Assembly (NCBI GenBank): GCA_963070105.1
Contig: OY718806.1
Span: forward strand, 703,001-767,000
Direction of reading: 5' to 3'
Length of the DNA: 64,000 bases
DNA from: Litomosoides sigmodontis
Lineage: Eukaryota > Nematoda > Chromadorea > Rhabditida > Onchocercidae
How positions within the stretch are numbered: position 1 is the stretch's first letter; every line of letters starts with the position of its first letter. A model generated the notes under the pieces. It had not been told where the DNA came from, made no database searches, and saw only the letters and a list, made by a program, of their open reading frames with translations. A program made the translations under genes and the position numbers. This document shows, piece by piece, positions 48,917-63,948 of this stretch.

Positions 48917-51900
48917 TTAACTTGTGAAGTTTGCGCTGACTGCATGGCCGTTTACTATTTTGGGTATTTCTTCCGGTCGTAAAGCACGAGATTTTCGCAG
49001 GCGTTTCCATTCTCCAGTTCGGTAATCCATCTAAAAAAAGCATAAATAGGATGTTCTGCTAAAAGGCCTATTTAGTTTGAAGATACCAAAACAAGCACCT
49101 ACACAATTCATCCCTCAACACCAAAGACGAAAGTAGATACACCAAACCATTCCAAGGAAAGCTTATAATATCAACATAGAATATGAAAACAAAACTACAT
49201 GTTGTTAACAGCACAGTACCTGAAAGAAGGTTTCCACACGCATTTTCTGTATTGTTCCATCTGGTCGAAGTTCATCTTCGTAATTTTCTGACAACTTCAA
49301 GGTTAGGAGGTCACCCAAATGTGGGTATGGATGAACTAAAACATTTTCCAGATAGATTTCATCACAATAAGACCAATTAACTACAGCAGAAAATCTCAAC
49401 CCAGTTTTTTTTGTCCGTTATTTCTAAGCATAATTTGTCATTCACTACCAAACCTTCCCATACTTAGTAGCCAGGAGTGCACATTCTGCCTTCAATTTAT
49501 CCCCTTTTCTCTCTCCTCAAAACGCACAAAACTAACTTCTAGGCAGCAAATTCACAATTTATTTTTTAATTAATAAAATCATCCACCTTTGTTGCCTGAC
49601 ATGAAATCAAGAACCATACGATGACCTTCTTGATTCAATACATTGGCGGAAGCTAACATTTCTTCACATTGCCGACGTGCAAATGATTCACGCTAAATGA
49701 ACCATTGGTAAAAAGAGCTTAACTAACTATTTAACATTAAAAGAAATTTTAGAAAAACACAAAAATGATTCCAGCAATCAACTCCAAATTATCATCGTCA
49801 CAGAAATCGCCATATGAAGGCGGGCGTTGGCGTCTGAAGTAGAACACGTCTTCAAAAAATTACACGTACAATTACCCGAGCCTGATAAAGTGCAGATGAA
49901 GGTAACTGCGAATCATGACTCTGTTCCGACTGTACTGTTGGTAAATCACGGACATCGCCGTAAGAAGACGAGGGTTGGCGAGCATCCTGTTTAAGACCCT
50001 TGCTTTCGTCATTTCTTGGAAGAATATTACGTTCTTCAGGAAGCATATTTGAATTATTTTGAAATGCAGACGAAATTGCTTTATTTACAGCAGCAGTGAC
50101 TGCATTTACTGTTGCAGCCGTATCAGCAATAACATCTGTGCCCTTTTTCGCGGCTATTGCCACTCGTTTGGTATCCTAAACTTAATAATAGTTAACTAAT
50201 AAAACGATGTTCCACAAGCATTTTTTTTCTAAAAGCTACAGCAACACATCCTGTTGAAATTTGCAAGAATAAATCCATTTTTTTTTTCAAACAATTGGAA
50301 TAGCAAAGTACTAACTTTCATAGTCTTTTCAGTCCTTGCACGTTTTCTCTGCATTTCTCTCTCTTGTTGTCGTCTTGCGCGTTCTTCTGCTTCCTGCTCT
50401 TTTCGCCGAACACTCAGTGCCCGGGGCAGATCAGCAATATCAATAAATTTAGCACCACCTTCCCGTCTGGTTAATTGTCTTTGGAATTTACGTGGTTCAT
50501 TCGTAAAACCAGCGGATAACTTACAAGTATTTATAGTTGGGATCCCACGCATTGGTACTAGAATATAAAAGCCATAAAGTTCTCAAAAAATGTCTACAAT
50601 TTCAAAAGACCCGGAAAAAGGCAATATAGTTATTCGATCTAAAACTGTAACGACTTTGCTAATGCGGAAAGGGATGCTAATATCCAGAAACTACAAATAC
50701 CCTTGCCTATATCGTTTCATGTTGGTAAAATCCATCGATGTGCACCGAAAGTTTACTTAAATATCTGGACACTGCATAAATCTCTCCTACATGAAACAAA
50801 TATTTGATTTCCTGAACCAAAACAACTGCTCAAGACAAAAGATGTCCGGCAGTTGACTTACAAAAAGTAATGTCGAATACAAAGCATTACTAAAATATGC
50901 GACATAAAGATTTTCTAATATACTTTTTCAACATTTTTTCTGCAGCTTCTTCTAACGAAAAAGGACACTTACAATCATTATTCGGCTTTCTAGCAGTGCT
51001 TCGCATACGAATAGGACAACTTTGTGACATTACATCAAGCTTCTGGTTTTTATTTCGATTGTGATCAATTGCTGCAAACATAATGCAAATGGCAGAACAA
51101 AAGAATCTTTTCCGAATTGCCAAGAAAACAATATCTTTCCCCCAATAAGACTTTAAAAAATTCAATTCAACGATCACCAACATTTCAACAGCTCAGCTTT
51201 TAATGTGTATGATTTGGCACGTCGCTTCAAATTGAAATGTTTCCGATTTTCAATTTCGTTTAAACCAAAACGTGTCTAAAAATTTGAGCCTATTAGTGGA
51301 ATCCAATACCATGACGTAACAAAGATAAGCAAAAAAACAGTGATGGAAAAATCAACATCAAACAGATATTAGTTATTTTAATAAATCTCATAGTGAATTC
51401 AATTTATATACCTTAACTGCATTTTGTGATACGACATTTAAATCTGGAGGTAGCAATCGCAAATTGTTTTCGGCAGTGTGCTTTCTAACTAAAAGCAAAT
51501 TAATGAATTCATAATTTCAAGAACCAAAGTTCTTTGAGAATATCGGTTCACTTTAATTCTACTTTTTTCAGCATAGTTTGTCTCCTGATTACTAAGAAAT
51601 CGAAAACAAACTGCGTATTTAATTAAGAATTTAGACTGATTCTAATCCTTTATGGTTGGAAAAAATCCGCATAAAACATGTTTGAAGCAAACACTTCCCA
51701 TTTACAACATTTGCACGAATAGTTTCTTTACACAGACTAATGGCGAGAAAACATAATCCCAAAATGACAATGAATAAAAGGCAAAAGCCCACCTATTTTT
51801 CTCAACTCATCAAGCGATTTACAGAAATACGAATCCGCACTGGTAGGTAGTGCCATACAGTGTCGATCGGGATATTCTCTATACATATCAGCAACGGTTT

Positions 51901-52392
51901 CAATCCAATCGTCAGCATCTCTTCGAGCTAGATCCAATAAATTGATTAGTGGTTCTTTCCACTGAAACCAAAACAAGAAAACACATAGCAATGTAAAACA
52001 AAAAAGACCTACCAGGAACGCTTAACTTGTGCAATAAAATAATCAAAACTATTTAACTCTAAAAGTGTACGATTATTTACACCTAATTTACTGACATCTG
52101 AGTTTTAATTATCTGCGTCCGTATTTGCCTCACATCAATTATTTCTCAAGTACATACACAAAAAACGCACCATTGTAGTGAGTCGATAAGACAAATGCGG
52201 AACGGCTAATACAATTTTCAATTTAACATGCGGTTCTAGTGCTTGAAAACATGTTTCCAATTCTACCAACATTTCGCGTGAAAGTAAAGATGCCGCTTGT
52301 CGACCACTCCATAACTCACTATTATCACCAAGTTTGTTGTCCAACCATTTCACCAAATCCAAATCACGCAATTGGGCACTTGGCATCAACAT
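48917..52392 (-). CDS. NELFA: Negative elongation factor A (NELF-A / WHSC2), ten exons, complete
   Basis: Subunit of the NELF complex, which with DSIF holds RNA polymerase II in promoter-proximal pause. Exons (minus): 52392-52171, 51961-51793, 51488-51412, 51275-51182, 51071-50973, 50557-50316, 50175-49876, 49692-49587, 49335-49220, 49030-48917; 1539 nt, 512 aa (human about 528). N-terminal domain: VKWLDNKLGDNSELW, ASLLSREML, VKLKIVLAVPHL. Middle: KHFNLKRRAKSYTLKAELL and MRGIPT, then a basic/glutamate-rich helix (RRKEQEAEERARRQQ). C-terminal: ESFARRQCEEMLASANVLNQ, MVLDFMSGNK, LGDLLTLKLSENY and MDYRTGEWKRLRK near the end, matching the human tail order. An acceptor TTGTTCCAG lies 30 nt before the first ATG, as for a trans-spliced leader. 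The frame is also open to that acceptor, so an extra 5' exon is possible. Confidence 0.93.
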
Positions 52393-52622
52393 TTTGAATG
52401 GTGTTTCATAATTTAATGCCAGCTGGAACAACGACCCGATATTTACAATGCCTATACCGCAAAATATCCGCTAATAACTAGACTTCTCTTTAATTTCATA
52501 TATAATGCGCCTTAAACATGAAATTACAAAATGAGGCAAGGCAACCTAGTAGGCTTTGTTTTATTACAGCAAAGTATATCATTGTGTTTGTAATACACAT
52601 GAGTTAAAAATGCAGAAAGTCA

Positions 52623-53247
52623 CTACGGCATTACTTCAACTTTTTTGTTTTTGACTTTTGATGTATCATTGATACCCTTCACTTGATTTGCCATAACTGA
52701 TAGAGCCTTTGGCTTAATGTCACAACTGCAGTCTTCTTTCACTACGTTCAACCACTGAGAAATAACTAAAACGAGTTAAATTCAGCCACAAACGTTTAAA
52801 TACAGTTATGAAATGATTCAGAAGATTCCAAAGTATTGAAAGAGCCGATAAAAGGATAGAACAGTGGTCAGGGGAGGTGGGAGTTAGGTGAATAGAGAGA
52901 GAGAGAGATCCAGAGTGAAAAATATTAACTTTTATTCATTTCAACGAATATTAAATTCGAAATGCCACAGAGAAACTCCATACCAACAGGAAAAAACGCA
53001 CTTGGATTAAATTCCTCTTACAACTTACAAACTCCTGGGTTATGTGGCGATTCGCCACGAAAGTTGGGGATTATTTGCCAACAACTTTGTGGCATCTCGC
53101 TATTGTCAACATCATTTTAGATAAAAAAATCAAGAGATAGAATTTTAATTGTATACACCTTTTCTCTGTTCATCATCATTATTTCTGTTTTTACTGATCC
53201 ATTTAAAGCAATGTTACCAGGCAGCAACTGGATATCTGCATTATATT
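52623..53247 (-). CDS. Last two exons of an unrecognised gene
   Basis: Exon 53247-53159 (acceptor TTCTAG, donor GTGTAT) encodes YNADIQLLPGNIALNGSVKT and ends MMMNREK. It joins in phase 0 to exon 52754-52623 (acceptor TCTCAG), which reads WLNVVKEDCSCDIKPKAL and a lysine-rich tail to a TAG. Composition is protein-like, and the tail (KVKNKK) is basic. The stop is about 230 bp from the NELF-A start codon, close enough for a nematode operon with NELF-A downstream. Candidate upstream exons exist near 53.6 kb (FVALFARSHSEVEQEWRE) and 55.9 kb, but their phases do not join directly. No family recognised. Confidence 0.45.
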
Positions 53248-56014
53248 CTAGAAGAAACAATGTCTAGATAGAAAAGGTGGCTTTTGTTTGATTGATTCGT
53301 TTTAGATAATATCAAATAGTCAGCACTGACAAGAACAGCCTTTTGTTAAGTCAAAACTAAAGGTAAAACAAAAAAGATGTTGCAGACATGGTAGCAATTA
53401 ATTCCTTGAATTCGTATTGCGGAAATTAAAATCCACAGATGAACAATTAAGATGGAACTACCCAGCAATAGTACAGTTAAATAAATCATGAAATCAGACT
53501 TCCGCTAAACAGTAAATAGATATATCTCGTTAACTGAACATTCAAACATCAAAAATATCTGTTCCATCCAACTTTGATTAACTGTTTTGGAAAAACTTAA
53601 TATCCTACCTCTCTCCATTCTTGCTCCACTTCAGAATGAGACCGTGCAAACAGTGCTACGAAAGTGCTGGATGTGATATGCAAAAGATGCATTCAGATGA
53701 AGTTGACCAAGAGAGCCTATTAAAAGTCTAAATATGTCAACAATTATCATTGTATGAAATTGTCAGTTGATTTGTCTAGTCACATCTGTGTTGGAGCACA
53801 AAAATTAAACTGTGGAACCAGGGAAAGTGGAACCGTTACTCCTGAAAAATTTGCTGTATTTCGTAAGTTACCGTTCGGTAATTAAGTCAATAATTTTACC
53901 AAACATTTCACCTCTAATGGCCGAAATTCAAACAGTACGCAATTTGTCACAATCAATTATGATTTTATAAACGACTGAAGATGACAAAAAATGATGTCTA
54001 GCTTAGTTTGTACAGAGCTTTGATTACAGGTCTGCTAAGCACGTGCAGTTGTGCTTTATGAGGCTTGTAATGAATTCATTAAGGCAATAAACAATTACTT
54101 CTTTTCAATGTGGATCAACAATTTTATCACTTGCTTTTATTACCTCAGTCAGCCTGATTGGACAAAAGGTAACTGGAAATACGGTAATTTTAAAGGACAT
54201 ATTGTCTGTTAGTTGGTATCTTTTACACTGATCATAGATATCATCAATTAACTCAACTTCAGCGTATTTCACTTTCACCACTTATTTTATCGAATGTAAT
54301 TAGAGTGTACGATGAAAGAGAGATTAGAGTTTTAATGTGTCAAATTGCAGGAAACGCTGACTGATACTGTTCGAGTGGGACTTTGAAAATTTAAAAATTG
54401 AATAACATCACAAAACCTCCTCCCATGTACAAACCATCCAGTTTTTTTCTTTTTTACTTCAAATTTCGATTGCGGTGCAGCCTATGCTGTGACAACTTGT
54501 TTATTTCTGCAATATGGGTCCATTTCTAAAAATATCTAAAATTAATAGTGGGAATTCTAGCTGACAATACGTATAGCACAAACTTATCTATCTTATAATA
54601 ATGATCATTGCAGCGAAGTCTCTCCTGGAAAACTCGTAATTTTCCTTGTGCATATATATTTAAACATTAAGGTTGTGTTGTAATAATAATCTCAGTTGAT
54701 CATTTAAATTCTAATCTAAATAATTGACTACATAGTTAAATCATAGCTGGAGATTTTGGATGTGAAAGTTTGAACTGCACTACTACTATCGTTTCCTAAC
54801 TCATCGCTTCCCCCAGTACACCAGTTAGGACCACAATAATCTGCAGTCATTCGCCAGAAGTGAACAAGAATAAGTTTAAAATTATAACAAATAACTTTGC
54901 CTAGAATGGATAGATTAAAAGGTAGGCACTACAAATAGCTCGTCTACTTCAGCTTTACCATTTATAATTAACATTAACGAGTACTATAATTACAAAGAAA
55001 TTTGGGATATGCATGTTCATTACATGAAAATGAAGCAAAAAGCACAGTTGCAAAACAATTCTGTAAACTAAACGAATTGAATTATGTTTCCGACGCCGTT
55101 AACATAAATTACCACAGTACCAGAAGAAGGCAGAACAAGAATAGTACTAATGCTGAAAAAAATTAATGGAAACCTAATTGTATGTATAAAACTGAAACAA
55201 AACAGTAGGAAACCACCAACATTGAATACATGTAAATAATGCACAGCATTACCAACGCAACAATAAATCTAGTAATTAAACCAACTTCGTGTTGCAGTAA
55301 TGGATGTGGAAATATAAGTTTCAGAAATTTCCAATCAGCTAAAAAACATATCTCTTACTGCTGAAAAAAAATCAGAGATCTGAAACCATCAACAGCAAAT
55401 CCAACCGGTGAGACTAAAAGTAAACAACTGAGTAAGAGTTCAATTGCAGAATAGTAGCCGGGTCATCATGATTAGTGTATTCAAAAATTGGTAATACAGT
55501 GACTCAAAATTATACGTAATTATCTACAATACACCATACAGATTTGAGTAGACCAGAGCGGACAAGAAAATTGCTTGCTACAACTGTTTGAATGATTGCT
55601 TAATTTGAAAGCAAGAGGAAAGTCACGAAAATTTTCAATCGTGAAAAATTTTTGTAACTTCAGTAACCGCTAAACGCACAGTAAATAAAAACAACAACCA
55701 CCTAACTCACAAGCCAAATTACTACAAAATAGCCCAAATCTGATATGATTCACTCCTTTTCTCTTCCACGTCTAGTCCAACTCACTCTGCTCAATGTTTT
55801 GAATATATGTTACATGGTACAAACAATAATGAGACCTTGATATAAAGCAGTGCGTTCCAAAAAAACCTGAGACCAAAGAATTGAACTAATTAACATAGCA
55901 TCTTCTGCAACGATATCTTTACTGTATGGTAGAACCTGAAAATAAAACGACTACGTGTGGGTATGCGTGTTCATAATTTATTCCATAGGCCTGCAACTTA
56001 AAATGGTCCAAAAT
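53248..56014. other. Probable introns/5' exons of the unrecognised minus-strand gene
   Basis: Mostly AT-rich. Isolated splice-bounded open segments occur on the minus strand: about 53680-53610; about 54851 downwards, containing YCGPNWCTGGSDE (a cysteine pattern seen in some secreted phospholipases, too short to call); and 55934-55866 (VLPYSKDIVAEDAMLISS), which starts only about 80 bp after the gcl stop. They could not be linked into one frame. Confidence 0.3.
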
Positions 56015-59000
56015 TCATAGTTTATAAAAATTACCAGATTTCTTTAAATATGCTTCCCAGTAGCTCGAAGCTGGCTTTGACGGTAATGTTGCCAAGTAAA
56101 AAAAGTGTACTGCGACAGGAAATTCTTCTGCAGCCGGCAAGAAACGTGCTACAATAACGGTCTGAAACATTTTATAAACATCAGTATATTAAGTAAAGGA
56201 AAAACACTATCATCTGATAATTGTGGAATCAGATTAGTCTCTACCTTGTGGAATACCTCATAAAGGATTGTCAATGTTTTTTTTTAGAAATTAACTTTCT
56301 GAAATTAATTTTAAAATAGCTATTTCACCAACACAAAAGATCTAGCAATAGATTGATATGATAGGTATGTAATAAATTCGCTAACAGGCTAGTAAATCCA
56401 CAATAAACAAACTATCAAACGTATGTATTTACATAACTAGATATGCAATGGGAGAAAAGAGCGAACATAAAGTGCAAACTTTAGACTGCAGACATATTAA
56501 AAACTAATTGAAAAAAAACAAACGACCTGGTCGATGCGCAAAGAACGGCTACATATGGTCGAGTCATACAAAAATTTACCATTCTTGTTTCCAACGATCA
56601 TTCTATAACGAAAGATTTGCTAACAATAATATACGAACTATTTCCTTCCACACTAATCGAAAATTATTCTTAACCAACAAATTGCATAGAACAGAAATAC
56701 ATGTAATAACATTGTAACAGTAATACCGATAATGCAACAGTATATTAAATTTCAGATTGGTACAATAAGGTGTCCACTGCGACAAACAGTTCCGCTTCAA
56801 TGTTATCACTCTGCAAATGAGACTTATTTAAATCATAAAGAGACAGGAAACCGCTCTCGCTAACTCTATTTGAATTATTAATTATTCTATAATAAATAAG
56901 CCAACTAAAGTATTTATAGCTTCAATACGATTGACATTAAAATTTTCTTACTTAAAAATCTCTTACGTACCCTATTTAATCCTCTAAAAAAAAGAAAAAT
57001 CATGCACTGATCGCGGCAAAATTCTAGAATCAGAAGCCTGCCAAAGTCTCAACTACAGTATGTTTTGCAGTTACAACAAAACTAGCTTCGACAATATGCG
57101 AAAACTTACCCATCATTGTAATTCAATAGCAGATCTATGCCAAAATTGAAACCAGACCAGCGCCAACATTTCTTAAAACAGATTTTACATTTCCCGATGT
57201 TTTTACCAGGTCATACAAATCTAATTCTCTAATATCGATGTTAAAGCATAATACTGGATTCCGTACCATCAGAACGATAAAAAACGAATTGTTATATTTC
57301 GAATCAAACAGGATTTGAAGGGTAAGCACACATAGGGCGTTTTTTTATTTAATATAAGAAACTGAAAAATGCCATACTGGAGATGAGTCAAGTACTCGCC
57401 CTAACCGATGAGCATTAAGGTGGAAATCTTCATTTTTAACTTCGATTTGCCTGAAAAGTATAAATTTCCTTATTTCATGGACGACATATCTTTGACAAAG
57501 TCCTCTTTTTCAGTATTTGAAATAATCACTTCAGTGAAAACAGTATATAAATTATTAAGTTCCCAAATCATCCCTGCAGGAAACATTAAGACGAGTGCCA
57601 TGCTTGTCACTGCAGGAAGGTCACTTGTCACAACGTGTCGTTCAAAGACGGACAGGTATGTGCCACAATGAACTGGGATTAAATATAGCTTGGCACTTCA
57701 TATCGCAAAAGAGGTTAAAAACATTTAGCAAATGAATTTCACTTGAAGAAACTTACTCTTTCGTTTCTTCATTGCACAAAAGCAAAAACCAGTTGTCCGC
57801 AAGCACCTGATCGATAATTTCATTTGGAACAAGTGGATCTTTTCTCAAATCTCCGATCGTTTTTACAGATGAAACAATGTGTCCGATACGGATATTACAA
57901 GTTATATCCGCGAAAGTACGACACAACGTATCTCTGTCATCATCCGTTAGTGACGAAAAATATTTCGTCATCTCGGAACATATTTCGTTATTTTCCACAA
58001 CATAAGGAGCTGCTTGCAAAAATATCCACTGAAAGTAACTGAATTGTTTATTAGCATAATATAAGTTCATGCAGTCGTGCAAAATGTAAATGACCAAATA
58101 AACTCGTTGAAGTTATGCCAAGTTCTAAAACACTGCCACAGAAGTAGACAACACCGACCATCTAACGAATAACGGGATTAAACAAAAGTTGACTGTTAGC
58201 AGCATAGATCTCCTTGTTAATACGGGTGAGCGATTAAATCCAACTTGCAGTGGTACGAAGGACGAGTTAGTAGTCAGACAATCGTGATGATTCTGATTAC
58301 AAAATTTCGTACCTTTTTGACTGTTTCATAAAGATCAAGTTCTCCTTCAATGACCAACAAATCTGATGCAGCCATCAATTTTGCCATCGTTGAATGACTG
58401 GAAAACGAGTGGCATAATAATTATGAACGAGAGTGGTAGACCGACGTGTTCACATCACCTATTCCTTTATCCTATTGAGTCCATACCAGTTTTGTCAACT
58501 GCGCTATGTGCTTATGGTAGATTAGAACATATATTTTTTGCAGCAAAACAACGTTCCTCAAATGTAATGAAAAAAAAAATATTCCGAAAACATTTGCCAA
58601 TAAATTCGAAAAACAATCACCTAACTGTATAAAGAATCGCTAATTTATTTGATAATCGCCAAAAATTATTTTTCAAATATTTGAAACATTTTTCAGACAA
58701 ATCCGGAAGACCGTACTGTTCGGCCACCATATAGAATTCAAGTACTCGTTCATCAGTCAGTGATTCGGCACACAATTCCGCACAACGTTCCATGACGCTA
58801 TCCTGAAATCCTACCAAACCTGTATCAGGTACATCAGAAAGTTTTCCACTACATTAAAAATTTAAGGATTGAATATTATGAACATTTAATGAATCCTTCA
58901 GTGTGCAGAAGAAAGTGAGAAAAAAACAAAAAGAAAAACGAATGTCTTTGAAACAATAAAGGAAAATAAGAAACATGTATTTTAGCCCTAATGAAAAAAT

Positions 59001-60417
59001 AGCATTACAAGGCTAAGCATTGAAGCTGATGCGATAAGACTTGGAACACTCTCTAAATCCAGTTCAATTTCATTGTGATACAGTGATTCCAAGACCATAT
59101 TAAATCCTGAAAAACCGAAAAAATAGTAAGTTTAGCAAAAATTAACAAGTATACTTTCTCCCCAATTTTTGGCAACAACTTCGTAGTCCTGAAAAGAAAA
59201 TTTTCTAAATTTCTGGTGAAGAAAACTTCATGAAAAGAATGTATAACTTCATAAACTAAAAAATTCAAAACCTATTCTTAAACATAAAAATATACGATAT
59301 ATGTACTAAAAAAATAAAAGCTAACCTTCGACTGTAACATTCGGATCAACTATATCAATCTGTATCACTGCATTATTGCTGTCCTTCCAATGTCCTCTAA
59401 AAAACCAAAAGACACTAGTCCCCATGAGGAATTGTAAGTAGAAAAAATCTCAGGAACAATCTAATTCTCACACTGTGAAATCTTCCGATTACTGCCAACG
59501 ATTAAAGAAAAACATACGTAACATGTTTTGGCCAGCTATTATCCTAACGATAGTTATACGGTTACTTCTTGGCAGTTGATTTATCAATATTAACGCGATT
59601 TAGCACCAGATTCCTAAGGAAGTCAAGATGTTGGATTTGAAACTATTTGTCCAATCCACCTGCCAATTAACTGAAAGATCTGTAAGCACCTATCACTGTT
59701 AGGTGTCACTAACAGTAAAGTACATCACATAATTTACACTCTTTCGTGGTAAGCAGAAGATACAGAACCACGATTTTTCTTGCTAATCACTAAGTTAAAA
59801 TACCTGAACAAACGATCAAAAAATTTGCACTGCTCCAAATAAAGTCTGTGGAGATTCCATGTTCGCCCTAACGCACGAATTGTCACATCTGACTTGGCGC
59901 CATCAACGAACAGTCGTTTATGGATATATTTCGCTGTATCCAGCTAAATAATGATAATTACCTTGAATATCACCATTTGAAAAACAACATCTTTGAGGAA
60001 ATCCGAAAATATGGGCTCTCAACAAACGCATTAAAGGGACTACACATTACATCTGCTTCTTATGCTTATCTAAAGAACAATGTAGAAGTTGCCGATGCAA
60101 CAACCTGAGAGTTTGACAATAAATGACAAAGTTCAAGACAACTCATTTCACGAAACTATTGTTTAACAGATATATTATTCAGATCTACACTTTAATCTCC
60201 CAGAAGAGGCATTCTTAACATGCGCAGAAGAGAGATATTAATAACAATCCTTAAAATCTCCACTGCATACTTTGCTAATTTTCTTCTTTCGCGTTTCCAT
60301 CTCACTGTCACCAATTACTCTACGTTTGCGTGAAGGAGCAGCCCGGGTAGAATCCGTCATTACATCCCCGTCTTCAGAACCGGTCCCGCCATTCGATCGG
60401 CCCAACAATTGCCCCAT
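56015..60417 (-). CDS. gmcl: Germ cell-less (GMCL) BTB-BACK protein, eleven exons, complete
   Basis: Orthologue of Drosophila GCL / human GMCL, a Cullin-3 substrate adaptor of the nuclear envelope and cell cortex needed in germ-cell formation in flies. Exons (minus): 60417-60271, 59943-59804, 59396-59326, 59106-59009, 58802-58621, 58397-58313, 58028-57757, 57450-57378, 57171-57110, 56810-56675, 56161-56015; 1413 nt, 470 aa (human about 515). N-terminus MGQLLGRS is followed by a basic patch (KRRV, RKKKISK). BTB: YIHKRLFVDGAKSDVTIRAL, WNLHRLYL, GHWKDSNNAVIQIDI. BACK: ERCAELCAESLTDERVLEFY, YGLPDLSEKC. Then LMAASDLLVIEGELDLYETV and WIFLQAAPYVV. The C-terminal GCL domain is CWRWSGFNFGIDLL, ITLKRN and FPVAVHFFYLA. 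A TTTTCAG acceptor 18 nt before the ATG fits spliced-leader addition. The splice choice for exon 10's donor is the least certain. Confidence 0.92.
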
Positions 60418-60435
60418 CTGCCTAACACCTAACAC

Positions 60436-62422
60436 CTGAAAAGTTAACCTTTTCCATATTTTCCAATCATACTGATAGCGCTGAAAACAAATTTAAATCA
60501 GTATTTCAGTATGTCAGCATCCCATCAAGTACGAAAGGAATGGAACCATGAAAATCGATAAAATTCGCAGCTTCTTTAAAACGAATACACTTCTGCCTCC
60601 CCTCCCTGTCGTTACAATTTACCGATAATCCACCAGATAACTTCTTGAACTAAAGCGTTCACTCACAATTACAACCAAATCTCTCACGCTGTAAGAAATA
60701 CCAAAGCCTATCCAAATGCCGTAACCTTCCCTCATCAACCCACAAAATCATTCAAACACCAACACCCCTCAACCATACCGTCATCATCTCAGCCACCCAT
60801 CACGTGACCACCTTGGTCGCGCCGTAAAACAGAAAATTAACGGGTCCATGGCGGCCGAGTAAAGATATGAGAAATTATTAAATATGCGTGCACGTGCGTC
60901 GCAGTCGCACACAGGCATGTATGTTTGTGTGAGTTTTGCTGAATCAGGAAACATATAGAGGGAAGACTTCACGACCCAACAGTATTCGTATGTCTAAGCA
61001 TGATTACCGCTGAATCAATACTACCCGACAGTGCAAACCGGCAATCGGTTCTCCTCTTTCTATTCTGGCACAGGCACTGGAAAATTACTTACGTTTCACT
61101 GGCACTACAAAAAGAAATGCGATATATACGGTGAAACACAATATTAGAAATATATTATCAGAATATAGATACTGCTAATAATCGCAGAGATGGCAAATCC
61201 AGCCTTATTCTTTATTTCTGCAAAAAGTTGGATTGGCTGCGCAGTTTCAGAGCCGGCATCACTTAGCGAACAAATATCCATCATCCTTTCCTTTTTGATG
61301 CCCTCTCTTTATTATATTTATTATAAATACGATTTTGAAATAACACAAAGTACTCCTCACAATTGTCAGTTATTATACCTAATTCCATCATGACATACAA
61401 GATTATTTTAATCACCTTCACTCATGAACATGCAGAAAATACTTGTGATAAATCTCGAACTTTAGCCGCAGATTCAGAACTTCCTCAGGTACGCACTACC
61501 TTTACGACTTTGACCTGCTACACTACAAGAAGATCGCACCCCTCTTACATCGAAATGGTGACACGTTAAGCTACGCAAAATTCATACCGCTGTAGAAATG
61601 AAGAACTCCACCGGAAGAACTTACAAACATTGTAAAATGCACGAAAATCTACAAAATGCACGTTTTGAACAGTTGATATTTTAAGCAGATAAGAAAGGAG
61701 AATAAAAACGAAGGTGAAAATAAACTACTAAGATAAAGAAACGAATATATGCGTACTTCTGAAAAATACAATAAATTAATAGTACAATAAATTAATAGTG
61801 TGTCACACAACATATATATATTTACAATGAAAGCAGTAGATCGTTTTAGGTGCCTTAAAAATTGTATATAGCAAAATTCAAATCCTTGTCATTCGCAACC
61901 ACACGGTGCAGTACAGTTTATAATTTGAGCGCAGGTATCAATAACAATAGATGTGGAAATGGAAATAAAACTTCAGCGTGCGGGAGCAAAAAAGACGTTT
62001 AGAGAAATGGAGAATATCAACCAATGTCCGATATAACTAACATATTCAATATCCAGCATTTTTTCGCATACATTGTGATGCACTTCGTTTTCCGAAACGC
62101 TTAATTGAAGTCAGTGATTTTGTGTTTTAAAAGTCAGCGTCAGTTTACAAGTTAAAATTGGACAAATTTTCTGACAAAAAACTCAGCAAAAGAACATGAC
62201 ATGAAACACGAAAAGTTTGCAAAACCAAAAAGGCATATTAAATGACATGTCTCCCGATGGTAGTGCAACTGCACTCTAACACGTTTCCTAAAGAAATCTG
62301 AATCCGCAGTTACGAAATAATACAAACTCCACTGCATTAAATTCCAATATAACACTAGCAATTGTATGAAAGAAGCGTACAAAAAGCACTTCAATACCAT
62401 AGTCCATCCACACCATTCGATT
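60436..62422. other. Intergenic between gcl and WASP (minus strand)
   Basis: About 2 kb with no exon chain that I can support. Short ORFs at 61190-61569 (+) and 60784-60972 (-) have no motif. It presumably contains the gcl promoter and the WASP 3' UTR. Confidence 0.5.

Positions 62423-63948
<1,526 letters not shown>

Noticed and set aside
54726..54851. YCGPNWC segment as a secreted phospholipase A2 exon
   Set aside because: Only one short cysteine pattern. The calcium-loop and His-Asp active-site exon were not found nearby and the frame could not be joined to neighbours.
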